A DNA stretch of 14,443 bases, taken from Chloroflexota bacterium (lineage in GTDB: Bacteria; Chloroflexota; Limnocylindria; QHBO01). The stretch spans positions 1-14,443 of the forward strand of contig JADLBB010000122.1 in NCBI GenBank assembly GCA_020848055.1, given 5' to 3'. The position numbers and the translations under genes were made by a program. Below, one piece after another: positions 1-5,706 of the stretch. Below the pieces are notes generated by a model. It did no database searches and had not been told where the DNA came from. It saw only the letters and a program-made list of their open reading frames with translations. How positions within the stretch are numbered: position 1 is the stretch's first letter; each line of letters opens with the position of its first letter.

Positions 1-481
1 GACCAGCGCCGCCGGACAGCTTGGCGACCGTCGCGCCGGTGCCCGCACCGACTCGCCCCTCCAGCGGACCGTCGTCCGATTCCGCCGCCAGCGTCGCGGC
101 ATGGCCGGCATCGGCATCGGGGAAGGCGCCGGGGTCGCCGACAGCGAGGTCGAACAGGATGGTGGCCGGCACGATCGGCACCGGACGCACGCCGGTGGCA
201 TACCCGACTCCGCGTTCGGCCAGTCGGCGCATCACTCCGTCGGCCGCGGCCAGGCCGAAGGCCGATCCGCCCGCCAGGCACACCGCGTTGATGCGCTCGA
301 CCAGGGCTGTCGGGCGCAGGAGATCGGTCTCGCGCGTGCCCGGAGCAGAGCCGCGCACGTCAACGCCGGCGACGGCACCGCCGTCATCGGCCAGGACGAC
401 GGTGCAGCCGGTCAGCCGTTCCGCATCGGTCCAGTGGCCGACCCGGATGCCCGGCACGTGGCGGATGGTCAGTGATTGCAC
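1..481 (-). CDS. Peptidase family S58 (DmpA/P1 aminopeptidase-like), N-terminal part, runs off left edge
   Basis: The visible 160 codons match the N-terminal half of the DmpA/P1 family of self-processing N-terminal nucleophile aminopeptidases. The reading opens with LTIRHVPGIRVGHWTD, then CTVVLADDGGAVAGVDVRGSAPGTRETD split over residues 26-53, the signature INAVCLAGGSAFGLAAADG at about 64-82, and the glycine-rich VGAGTGATVAK at about 144-154. These are family landmarks. The autocatalytic Gly-Ser cleavage site and the nucleophilic serine lie further along and are outside the window, so activity cannot be judged. The GTG start at 481 is chosen because the conserved N-terminus begins there and a -10-like TACGAT (488-493) ends six bases upstream, as expected for a leaderless message. 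No Shine-Dalgarno is visible. The gene is divergent from the SnoaL-like gene, with 185 bp between them. The family call is strong; the substrate is unknown. Confidence 0.88.
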   Translation of the reverse strand, partial: MQSLTIRHVPGIRVGHWTDAERLTGCTVVLADDGGAVAGVDVRGSAPGTRETDLLRPTALVERINAVCLAGGSAFGLAAADGVMRRLAERGVGYATGVRPVPIVPATILFDLAVGDPGAFPDADAGHAATLAAESDDGPLEGRVGAGTGATVAKLSGGAG

Positions 482-666
482 TGGTTGATCGTACCCACCC
501 CGGCGGCCCGGCACGGAGGATCTTGACCCGGTGATGGCGCAGGAGTACACCTTCCGCATCCGGTGCAGGGCGGCGGCTCGCAGCCTCGTCCAGCGTCACC
601 CGAGCCACCCGCGTTTCCCGGTCAGCCCACTCACCTCATCTATTGGGCCTCAAGGAGGTAGGACCG

Positions 667-1071
667 ATGGCGACCGACTCAAACCGCCGCGCGTTGCAGG
701 GCTACCTGGTCGAGCACGACGAGGGGTACCTCGCCCCTGATGCCGCGTTCACCGACCTGTCGACCGGCCAGGAGTGGTCGGGGCGAGAAGCCATCGCCGG
801 CATGCTGCACTGGTTCTACCAGGTAGCATTCCAGGCGGACTTCGAGAGTGACACCATGCTCGTCGATGACCAGCATGGTGTGCTGGAGGGCCTGGTGATC
901 GGCCGCCACATCGGCGAGTTCGCCGGCGTGCCCGCCACCGGACGCGACTTCCGCGTTCCGATCTGCGTCGCCTACGACTTCGCCGATGGCCAGATCACGC
1001 GCGGACGCATCTACTTCGCGGTCCCCGCCTTCCTGGCCCAGGTGGGTGCAGTCGCCCCAGCCGGCGCCTGA
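667..1071 (+). CDS. SnoaL-like / NTF2-fold polyketide cyclase-like protein
   Basis: A 134-residue single-domain protein of NTF2-fold size. The pattern is typical of SnoaL-like proteins: an early helix, then LAPDAAFTDLSTGQEWSGREAIAGMLHWFY, which continues the fold, a central VLEGLVIGRHIGEFAGVPATGR stretch, and a closing ADGQITRGRIYF strand. Members act as small-molecule cyclases, isomerases or binding proteins; the exact role cannot be read from sequence. The ATG at 667 is preferred over the GTG-type start 24 bases upstream because a near-perfect Shine-Dalgarno, AAGGAGG at 652-658, sits eight bases before it. The DinB-like gene starts 22 bp after the stop, on the same strand, so the two may be co-transcribed. 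Confidence 0.82.
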   Translation: MATDSNRRALQGYLVEHDEGYLAPDAAFTDLSTGQEWSGREAIAGMLHWFYQVAFQADFESDTMLVDDQHGVLEGLVIGRHIGEFAGVPATGRDFRVPICVAYDFADGQITRGRIYFAVPAFLAQVGAVAPAGA

Positions 1072-1093
1072 CCCAGCACCGGCAGCCGCGCGC

Positions 1094-1993
1094 ATGGGCG
1101 ACCCAGCCGATCCCGCCTCGTCACTCGTGGAGCTGGCTCGGCTGGCACGAAGCCTCGAGGCTGGCGGCATCTACAACGGTGCCAAGCTGGTTCGCGCTCT
1201 GCTCGACCGTGAGCTCGCGCGCGCGGCCGCGGCCCCGCTCGACGCCAGGGAGACGGGCGCCGCCGTGGTGCAACTCGCCGGACGCCTGGAGGAAGAGGGC
1301 GAGGATCCTCGGCTGGTGACCGCCCTGCGTGCGGCGGCCGACGCGGCCGGTAACGGGCGAACGCTGCCGCTGGCGGACGCCCCGAGGGCCTGGGCCTGCC
1401 GCACCTGCGGGCGCATCTGGCTCGAATCGGTCCCCGACTGGTGTCCCGAGTGCGAGGCTCCAGCCGTCGCGGCGCGCGAGCAGATCCCGGTCTGGTACCT
1501 GGAGCCGATGAGCCCGGCCGAGGCCCTGGCGGGGCTGGAGGACGGGCTGGAGCTGCTGGAAGGATTGGTCGATGGGCGGCCGGACGACGCCCTGGCGATC
1601 CCGCCGCGACCTGGCGAGTGGTCGGTGCGCGAGACGCTCCAGCACCTGGTGGCGGCCGAGCGGCTGCTCTCGACGAGGATCCCGCGCATCCTGGCCGAGG
1701 ACGACCCCGAGCTATCGGCCGTCGCCGCCTGGGTGTTGCCTGCCTCGGACGAGGCGACGGCGCCCAGTGACCTGCCGGCATCGGCGCTGCTGGCAACCTT
1801 GCGGGAGATGCGGCGGGAGACCCTTCATCGCCTGCGCGGGTTGGAGGCACCGGACTGGGCGCGAACCGGCCGGCATCCAGAGTGGGGCAGCGTGACGATC
1901 GCCTCCCAGGCCGCCTACTTCACGCGGCACCTGTGGTCTCATCTCGCGCAGGTTCGCGCGGCGGCGCGCTCCGGCAGCGAACATCCGGCCTGA
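1094..1993 (+). CDS. DinB-family protein with an internal rubredoxin/rubrerythrin-type zinc ribbon
   Basis: A 299-residue protein with three parts. Residues about 8-90 form an Ala-rich helical segment (SLVELARLARSLEAGGIYNG) similar to the ferritin-like lead-in of rubrerythrins. Residues 102-120 hold two CxxC knuckles (CRTCG at 102-106 and CPEC at 117-120), a rubredoxin-like metal site, followed by PVWYLEP. Residues about 140-290 are a DinB four-helix bundle with ALAIPPRPGEWSVRETLQHLVAAE and a late FTRHLWSHLAQVR. His184, His279 and His283 are the likely DinB metal ligands. DinB-fold proteins are metal-dependent, often thiol-linked enzymes; the substrate here is unknown. The ATG at 1094 is chosen because the frame upstream overlaps the SnoaL-like gene and is low-complexity. 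No clear ribosome binding site is visible. It probably shares a transcript with the preceding gene. Confidence 0.8.
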   Translation: MGDPADPASSLVELARLARSLEAGGIYNGAKLVRALLDRELARAAAAPLDARETGAAVVQLAGRLEEEGEDPRLVTALRAAADAAGNGRTLPLADAPRAWACRTCGRIWLESVPDWCPECEAPAVAAREQIPVWYLEPMSPAEALAGLEDGLELLEGLVDGRPDDALAIPPRPGEWSVRETLQHLVAAERLLSTRIPRILAEDDPELSAVAAWVLPASDEATAPSDLPASALLATLREMRRETLHRLRGLEAPDWARTGRHPEWGSVTIASQAAYFTRHLWSHLAQVRAAARSGSEHPA

Positions 1994-2071
1994 CGATCGC
2001 CGGCCCCCGTTGTCGAACCAGCCGACGACCACCTCGATCTCGTTGGCGACCTCCTCGCCGAGTCAGCCCTG

Positions 2072-2380
2072 TCAGCAGCCGAGGGCCCATCCCACCGCGG
2101 CACAGACGCGCTCGATCGTCTCGTCGCTGACGGCGCCGGCGTACGCCACCAGGGACGTCCTGGGTATGGTGTGCAGCCCATCGCAGTTGACGACCGATGG
2201 TCGGTCGAGGCCGGCGTCGGCGTGGTCGAACGCCACTTCGGCGCCGATGCCGCGAACGGTGGTCGTGATCTCGGCGACGGTGACGAGCGCGCGTACGTCG
2301 ATCACCTCGGGTCGCGTCAGCACCAGGACCGGGCGTCGCTTGCGGCCGACCTGCGCGAACCAGATCTCGCCGCGAGTCAT
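2072..2380 (-). CDS. MazF/PemK-like endoribonuclease toxin
   Basis: A 102-residue protein with MazF/PemK hallmarks: MTRGEIWFAQVGRKRRPVLVL at the N-terminus (GEIW followed by the RPVLVL strand), ALVTVAEITTTVRG in the middle and PSVVNCDGLHTIPR at about 61-74. MazF toxins are sequence-specific mRNA interferases that halt translation when the antitoxin is degraded. The start ATG overlaps the antitoxin stop by four bases (ATGA), which implies translational coupling. The length is near the family norm of about 110 residues and no interruption is seen, so the module looks functional. The cleavage sequence cannot be predicted. The 78 bp between this gene's stop and the DinB gene's stop hold nothing recognisable. 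Confidence 0.85.
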   Translation of the reverse strand: MTRGEIWFAQVGRKRRPVLVLTRPEVIDVRALVTVAEITTTVRGIGAEVAFDHADAGLDRPSVVNCDGLHTIPRTSLVAYAGAVSDETIERVCAAVGWALGC

Positions 2381-2586
2381 TCGTCCGTCCAGGTTTCGAG
2401 CTCGGACCAGAACCGATCCGGCGTCTCGGGATGGCGCCGGTAGGCGTCTCGATCGGCCCGGGCCATCGCCGACCGAACCGCCGCCTCGACACCATCTCGG
2501 GCGGCGGCCGAGACATTGACCTTCAGCCTGCGCGCCCGTTCTGCGAGGGCATGGTCGAGCGTGATGGTGGTGCGTGTCGATGCCAT
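2377..2586 (-). CDS. Antitoxin of the MazF-like module (ribbon-helix-helix / CcdA-like)
   Basis: A 69-residue protein. The first 45 residues have a short beta strand (TRTTITLDHALAERARRL) followed by helices (NVSAAARDGVEAAVRSAMAR), the layout of ribbon-helix-helix antitoxins. The acidic tail ending FWSELETWTDE is the kind of segment that wraps the toxin. It overlaps the toxin start by four bases and is the first gene of the pair, as is usual. The ATG at 2586 has no Shine-Dalgarno; a -10-like TAGCAT (2593-2598) ends six bases upstream, which fits a leaderless start. It lies beside an 8-bp direct repeat that probably serves as the autoregulatory operator. CcdA, VapB and MazE labels are hard to separate at this size. 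Confidence 0.8.
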   Translation of the reverse strand: MASTRTTITLDHALAERARRLKVNVSAAARDGVEAAVRSAMARADRDAYRRHPETPDRFWSELETWTDE

Positions 2587-2591
2587 ATCCG

Positions 2592-2612
2592 GATGCTAGC
2601 ACACGATGCTAG
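2592..2612 (-). promoter_or_regulatory. Direct-repeat operator/promoter of the MazF-like module
   Basis: Two exact copies of GATGCTAG on the plus strand, at 2592-2599 and 2605-2612, sit 13 bp apart just upstream of the antitoxin ATG. Read on the gene strand they are CTAGCATC repeats. The proximal copy contains the -10-like TAGCAT (2593-2598). Spacing of about one helical turn plus position over the promoter fits binding by the antitoxin or antitoxin-toxin complex. No good -35 box is visible. Confidence 0.5.
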
Positions 2613-2632
2613 TATCTCCGCCGTGGTGCCAA

Positions 2633-2797
2633 TCAGCGAAACGGGTTGACGACCCGGACGCCGGCGATCGTGCGCCCGTCCTGGAGGTCCTCGGTGAGGA
2701 GGCGCGACGCCCCGGCACGGCTCGCGGCGCCGATGATCAGCCCATCCCGGAACCACAGCCGGTGGCGCTGCTCCAGCTCGGACGCTACAACGATTAG
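2633..2797 (-). pseudogene. C-terminal remnant of a VapC PIN-domain toxin
   Basis: The minus-strand frame from about 2797 to the stop at 2633 reads LIVVASELEQRHRLWFRDGL, then IIGAASRAGASRLLTEDLQDG and ends VRVVNPF. The last 40 residues match the C-terminal end of VapC PIN domains (the usual FWDALIVAAA, LLSEDLQ and NPF elements). The N-terminal 80 or so residues, with the first conserved Asp and the conserved Glu, are absent. No ATG, GTG or TTG suited to a toxin start follows the VapB stop. The short LIVV at the junction may be what is left of the original N-terminal strand (usually MIVVDTS), which would point to one in-frame internal deletion; that is inference. It directly follows an intact VapB gene. 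Confidence 0.75.
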
Positions 2798-3027
2798 CGC
2801 TGGTGGAGGTCGTCGCGCCTCCACGATCGCCCGCCCCGAGCGACGGCAGTCGCCAGCAGCTCAGCCGTGCGGGCGTGGGCGGCCTCGTAGCGTGCATCCT
2901 GCTCGACGATTCCGTCGAGCGCGCGGGCGACCAGCGCACTCACCGAGGTGCCGCGCTTGGCGGCCACGACCCGCGCGCGCCTGATCACGTCTTCGTCAAC
3001 CTGGAGGGTCAGGTTCCTCTTGGCCAT
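2794..3027 (-). CDS. VapB-type ribbon-helix-helix antitoxin, partner toxin truncated
   Basis: A 77-residue protein beginning MAKRNLTLQVDEDVIRRAR, with AAKRGTSVSALVARALDGIV next. This is the strand-helix-turn-helix pattern of CopG/Arc-like antitoxins. The C-terminal half (residues about 45-77, ending RRDDLHQR) would be the toxin-binding arm. ATG 3027 is chosen over a GTG 18 bases upstream because the RHH fold starts right after it. The following toxin gene survives only as a C-terminal scrap, so this antitoxin is an orphan. It could persist as a stand-alone regulator or as an anti-addiction factor against a related VapC elsewhere. No Shine-Dalgarno or clear promoter was found. Confidence 0.8.
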   Translation of the reverse strand: MAKRNLTLQVDEDVIRRARVVAAKRGTSVSALVARALDGIVEQDARYEAAHARTAELLATAVARGGRSWRRDDLHQR

Positions 3028-3070
3028 CGTCGGAAGCGTTCCCACAGTTTCTAGCGTGGACCACAGCGTG

Positions 3071-3577
3071 TCACGTGTTCACGCCAGTCACCAGCGTATC
3101 GAGCTGCTCGAGCGACTCGGGCATGCCGGAGGTGGAACCCGATGCGATGGCCGCGTCGAGGGCCTCCTTCGAGGCATACAGGTCATGCACGACGACCAGG
3201 GTGGCGCCGTCGGCCTCTTCGAAGGTGACCGTCGTGATCTGCTCGCCCGCATCGGCTTCGTCGTTGGTCCAGGACAGGCGGGAGTACGGCGTGACCTCGA
3301 GGTATCGGCCGAAGAAGTCGAAAGTCGAGCCCTCGTGGCCGAACGTCAGCCGATACGTGCCACCGGCCCGGGCATCCATCTCGACCGACAGGAGCGAGAT
3401 CGGGAACGACTTCGGCGTCCACCAGCGCTCGAACAAGTCGGGCCTGGTCCACACCTCGAACACCAGGCGCGCCGGGCCGTTGATGGTCCGCGACACGACC
3501 ATCTCGCGGTCGGACGTCCGCTCGACCGTCGCGCCGTGCCTCATCGGGATGGGATCACTCGCCATGGTTGCGTCCAT
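3071..3577 (-). CDS. SRPBCC / AHSA1-family (START-like) protein
   Basis: A 168-residue SRPBCC (Bet v 1/AHSA1-like) protein. Family landmarks are VSRTINGPARLVFEVWTRPD (about 28-47), LFERWWTPKSF, the GGTYRLTFGHEGSTFDFFGRY strand pair, YSRLSWTND, and a C-terminal helix with GMPESLEQLDTLV. The fold makes a deep hydrophobic pocket; ligands of members encoded beside ArsR regulators are mostly unknown. The start at 3577 is set by AAGGAGAG (3583-3590) five bases upstream; this start lies inside the regulator gene, giving a 23-bp overlap and translational coupling. It is the second gene of an ArsR-SRPBCC operon. VapB starts 44 bp beyond its stop codon, in the same direction. Confidence 0.88.
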   Translation of the reverse strand: MDATMASDPIPMRHGATVERTSDREMVVSRTINGPARLVFEVWTRPDLFERWWTPKSFPISLLSVEMDARAGGTYRLTFGHEGSTFDFFGRYLEVTPYSRLSWTNDEADAGEQITTVTFEEADGATLVVVHDLYASKEALDAAIASGSTSGMPESLEQLDTLVTGVNT

Positions 3578-3920
3578 CGGTTCTCTCCTTGTCATGCAAT
3601 TCGGCAACGACATGGTCCAGCTGGTCGAATCGGGCATCCCACAGCTGGCACTGGGCCTCGATCCAGGCCGTCTCCTCGTCCAGCCGGCGCGGGCCGAGCT
3701 GGCAGGTTCGCACTCGGCCGATCTTGTGGGTCGTGACGAGATCCGCCCGCTCCAGCACGCCAACGTGCTTGCGCATGCCGGTCAAGGTCATGCCGAACGC
3801 GTTCGCGAGATCCGTGATCGAGGCATCCGCCCGGCCGAGCCGTTCCAGCACGCCTCGCCGGGTGGCATCCGAGAGCGCGGCGAACGACCCATCCAGCTGA
3901 CTGCTGCGATACTGAACCAT
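3555..3920 (-). CDS. ArsR-family winged-helix repressor, paired with SRPBCC gene
   Basis: A 121-residue ArsR/SmtB-type regulator. The winged helix runs from about residue 10 to 75: LDGSFAALSDATRRGVLERL, then SITDLANAFGMTLTGMRKHVGVLERADLVTT (recognition helix about 46-58) and the wing HKIGRVRTCQLG. The C-terminal LWDARFDQLDHVVAEL helix is typical of ArsR proteins encoded beside SRPBCC genes. No cysteine metal-binding motif of ArsR or SmtB is present in the recognition helix, so metal sensing is not supported. The start at 3920 is chosen because a TATACT -10 box ends seven bases upstream, implying a leaderless message, and because the alternative start at 3956 overlaps the -35 box. It probably represses itself and the SRPBCC gene through the palindrome at its start codon. 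Confidence 0.88.
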   Translation of the reverse strand: MVQYRSSQLDGSFAALSDATRRGVLERLGRADASITDLANAFGMTLTGMRKHVGVLERADLVTTHKIGRVRTCQLGPRRLDEETAWIEAQCQLWDARFDQLDHVVAELHDKERTDGRNHGE

Positions 3921-3956
3921 GGAGTTCAGTATAGGCCGATCAACACCGCCCTGCAA
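3909..3956 (-). promoter_or_regulatory. Promoter and palindromic operator of the ArsR-SRPBCC operon
   Basis: On the gene strand, -35 TTGCAG (3951-3956), a 17-bp spacer and -10 TATACT (3928-3933) precede the ATG by seven bases. A perfect inverted repeat overlaps it: ATACTGAA (3909-3916), eight bases, TTCAGTAT (3925-3932). The palindrome spans the -10 box, the predicted transcription start and the start codon. A bound dimer would block RNA polymerase, so autorepression is the natural reading. Confidence 0.75.
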
Positions 3957-3971
3957 GCGGCGCCTGCGCCG

Positions 3972-4436
3972 TCAGCCCCGGCCTGCCGCGGTCTGCGCTG
4001 AATAGGCGGCGACAACCTCGCTGAGACGGCGGGACTTCACCGGCTCGGTGACGAGCTCGATGTCCGTCAGCGCGAAGTCGTGACCCTTGAACAGCAGCGG
4101 CTCACCGAGGTCCCGGGCCAGGGCGTAGGCGAAGCAGTCGCCCATGTTCAGGCGCGCGGGGTGCCCGCTCCCACGCCCGAAGCGCTGGTAGGCCTCGCGC
4201 GCGATTCGTGCCTGTCCCTCCGTGAACGGCACGACCTCGATCCGCCCCCGACGCAGCAGTGCGTCGATCGCACCTGACGGCGTCGCGTCGCGGCGTCCAT
4301 CGACCACGATAGCCAGCTCGAGATAGGTCGCCGCGGAGATCCGACACGCGGGCGCGGCCGCCATGGCACGGGCCATGGCCGGCGCTTCCGGTTCGCCCAG
4401 GAGCACGGCCACGAGCGCCGAGGTGTCGATGATCAC
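3972..4436 (-). CDS. VapC PIN-domain ribonuclease toxin
   Basis: A 154-residue PIN-domain protein. The acidic catalytic set is intact: Asp4 in MIIDTSALVAVLL, Glu40 in YLELAIV, Asp100 in LNMGDCFAYALA and Asp120 in LLFKGHDFALTDI. These coordinate Mg/Mn for RNA cleavage. The GDCFAYALA...PLLFKGxDF signature is the type found with PSK-factor-like VapB antitoxins in mycobacteria (the Rv0623 type). The start ATG overlaps the VapB stop by four bases (ATGA). After the usual PIN end (LVTEPV) there is a C-terminal extension of about 24 residues (SRRLSEVVAAYSAQTAAGRG) whose role is unknown. The module looks complete. Confidence 0.9.
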   Translation of the reverse strand: MIIDTSALVAVLLGEPEAPAMARAMAAAPACRISAATYLELAIVVDGRRDATPSGAIDALLRRGRIEVVPFTEGQARIAREAYQRFGRGSGHPARLNMGDCFAYALARDLGEPLLFKGHDFALTDIELVTEPVKSRRLSEVVAAYSAQTAAGRG

Positions 4437-4693
4437 TTCGGCAGTCCCGTCTCGTCATACAGCAACTCGTCGAAATCCTGGGACAGGTACTCGCGCCCGA
4501 TGCGATCGCCGAGCTCGGCCGCGAAGGCCAGGAACTCGTCGACATCGAAAGCGGGCTCTGGTTCCGCGCTACGCACCTGCTCCAGCCGCATGCGCACGGC
4601 GTTCGTGATCGCCGCCGTCATCGACACGTCGAGCTCGCCCGCAAGTTCGCGCACCAGGCGGACCGTCTCCTCGTTCTTGATGTTCAGGCTCAC
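4433..4693 (-). CDS. VapB antitoxin (PSK-factor-like family)
   Basis: An 86-residue antitoxin starting MSLNIKNEETVRLVRELAGE, with LDVSMTAAITNAVRMRLEQV next. This matches the PSK-type VapB family in which a short strand and two helices form the DNA-binding dimer. The C-terminal arm (FDVDEFLAFAAELGDRI, ending LLYDETGLPK) is typical for toxin binding. The GTG start at 4693 follows a TAGAAT -10 box by six bases with no Shine-Dalgarno, so it is probably leaderless. It is the first gene of the VapBC operon. The promoter carries three alternating half-sites for autoregulation. Confidence 0.88.
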   Translation of the reverse strand: MSLNIKNEETVRLVRELAGELDVSMTAAITNAVRMRLEQVRSAEPEPAFDVDEFLAFAAELGDRIGREYLSQDFDELLYDETGLPK

Positions 4694-4699
4694 GGTCGC

Positions 4700-4731
4700 A
4701 TTCTACCCTATTGATGGGTAGATGTCTACCC
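4700..4731 (-). promoter_or_regulatory. Promoter and triple half-site operator of the VapBC operon
   Basis: On the gene strand, -35 TAGACA (4723-4728, five of six consensus) and -10 TAGAAT (4700-4705, five of six) are 17 bp apart; six bases separate the -10 box from the GTG start. Three 7-bp half-sites alternate in orientation on the plus strand: TCTACCC at 4702-4708, GGGTAGA at 4716-4722 and TCTACCC at 4725-4731. The last two form a perfect palindrome with a 2-bp gap over the -35; the first overlaps the -10. Confidence 0.8.
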
Positions 4732-4866
4732 TCTTGCGCATGACAGGGCCCAGCGCCTTGATCTCGTCAGGTACGAAGGCCTTGCCCGATACCGGAACGA
4801 GGCCCACGCCTCCACGCCCGCCATCGCGGCGCGATCAGTCATGCGCAGCCGACATTCGCAGGGCGC

Positions 4867-5247
4867 CTAACCGAGGCCGATGATCGCCAGGCCCTGGACG
4901 TCCGCGAAGTCATCGGTATTGAGCGTCCACAGTGCGGCCGACCGCGTGATGGCGTGGGCCGCGATGGCCAGGTCGATCTCGCGGCCCCGTGGCCGGCGCA
5001 CCGTCCGGTACAGGCGCGATGCGAGCTCGGCTTCGGGAGCACCGAAGGGCAGCGCATCGGCACTCGGCAGCAGAGCCTCCTGGGCGGCGAGTTCCTCGGG
5101 CTGCCGCGGACCGCGCCACCATTCGTACAGGACGAGCGCCGGAAGCAGGAGGCGCTCTCCATCGGCGATCAGGGCGCGCAGTCGGGGTGCCGAGCGCCGC
5201 GGTCCGACCAGGCTGTCGATCAGGGCGGAGGTGTCAACGACGACCAT
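4867..5247 (-). CDS. VapC PIN-domain ribonuclease toxin
   Basis: A 126-residue PIN-domain toxin, close to the usual length. Acidic residues are in place: Asp5 in MVVVDTSALIDSL, Glu42 in LVLYEWWRG, Asp92 in GREIDLAIAAHAI and Asp112 in LWTLNTDDFADVQGL. It starts inside the antitoxin gene (14-bp overlap), so translation is probably coupled. The substrate RNA is unknown. It differs clearly from the VapC at 3972-4436, so the two modules are not a recent duplication. The 135 bp between its stop and the neighbouring promoter hold no convincing gene. Confidence 0.9.
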   Translation of the reverse strand: MVVVDTSALIDSLVGPRRSAPRLRALIADGERLLLPALVLYEWWRGPRQPEELAAQEALLPSADALPFGAPEAELASRLYRTVRRPRGREIDLAIAAHAITRSAALWTLNTDDFADVQGLAIIGLG

Positions 5248-5530
5248 CGACCCGCACCGTCCGTCCGCCGGCGTGTCGCGCCCGCCGGAGCTCAGCGAGC
5301 TCCTCGACGACCTCCTGCTCGGGACGAACGGGAATGGCCGGGACCAGTTCGTCGAAGGCGTCGAGCAGGCGCCGCCTCTCGGCCTCGGTCAGCCGGCCAA
5401 CCCGGTCGGCGTAATCGGCGATCGCCTCGCGCACGACCTGGCTCTTCGGCTTGTGCAGGGCGTCCGCCGCATAGGCAAGGTGAGCCGCCGTCTCCTCGTC
5501 GACGCTGAACGTCATCTTGATGCCTGCCAT
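5234..5530 (-). CDS. CopG/ribbon-helix-helix VapB-type antitoxin
   Basis: A 98-residue antitoxin. MAGIKMTFSVDEETAAHLAY gives the N-terminal strand and first helix, and LHKPKSQVVREAIADYADRV the second helix of the ribbon-helix-helix fold. The remaining 50 residues, including LTEAERRRLLDAFDELVPAI and PEQEVVEELAELRRARHAG, would be the toxin-binding arm. A TATGGT (5537-5542) ends six bases before ATG 5530, compatible with a leaderless start. It precedes and overlaps its PIN partner. A pair of 7-bp direct repeats lies at its promoter. Confidence 0.87.
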   Translation of the reverse strand: MAGIKMTFSVDEETAAHLAYAADALHKPKSQVVREAIADYADRVGRLTEAERRRLLDAFDELVPAIPVRPEQEVVEELAELRRARHAGGRTVRVDGRR

Positions 5531-5535
5531 ATCGA

Positions 5536-5550
5536 TACCATACTACCATA
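5536..5550 (-). promoter_or_regulatory. Direct-repeat operator of the CopG-PIN module
   Basis: Two exact copies of TACCATA on the plus strand (5536-5542 and 5544-5550) are separated by one base and lie just upstream of the antitoxin ATG. The proximal copy overlaps the likely -10 element TATGGT. Direct repeats with 8-bp periodicity are the form expected for side-by-side CopG-type dimers. No convincing -35 box was seen. The rest of the 176-bp gap to the divergent GNAT gene shows nothing further. Confidence 0.5.
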
Positions 5551-5706
5551 TCCGCGCCGAGCGGCTGCGTCCAACGCCGATACATGCCGGCCATCCCACG
5601 CTGGCCATGACGCTTCAGTGCCGGTCATCGGCTCGAGCAGAGGCCACGAAGAACCGATGCCGGCATCTGCGAGGTCGCCGAGACTGGACCTTGTACCGTA
5701 TCGCCG

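Noticed and set aside
21..488. Plus-strand open frame of 155 codons at the left edge
   Set aside because: Ser/Pro/Arg-rich shadow of the S58 peptidase gene on the other strand, whose family motifs are unmistakable.
1011..1850. Long open frames antisense to the DinB-like gene
   Set aside because: Arg/Pro/Ala-rich composition typical of antisense frames in GC-rich DNA; the plus-strand gene has clear domains and motifs.
3555..3920. Metal-sensing role for the ArsR-type regulators
   Set aside because: None of the three ArsR-like proteins has the paired cysteines of ArsR/SmtB metal sites; a small-molecule or protein-partner signal is more likely.
4703..4834. Minus-strand frame ending in KAFVPDEIKALGPVMRKRVD and a few more residues, upstream of the VapBC operon
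   Set aside because: It looks protein-like but is only about 43 codons between stops and runs through the VapBC promoter and operator. It has no ribosome binding site and no recognised family. It could be the end of a decayed gene.
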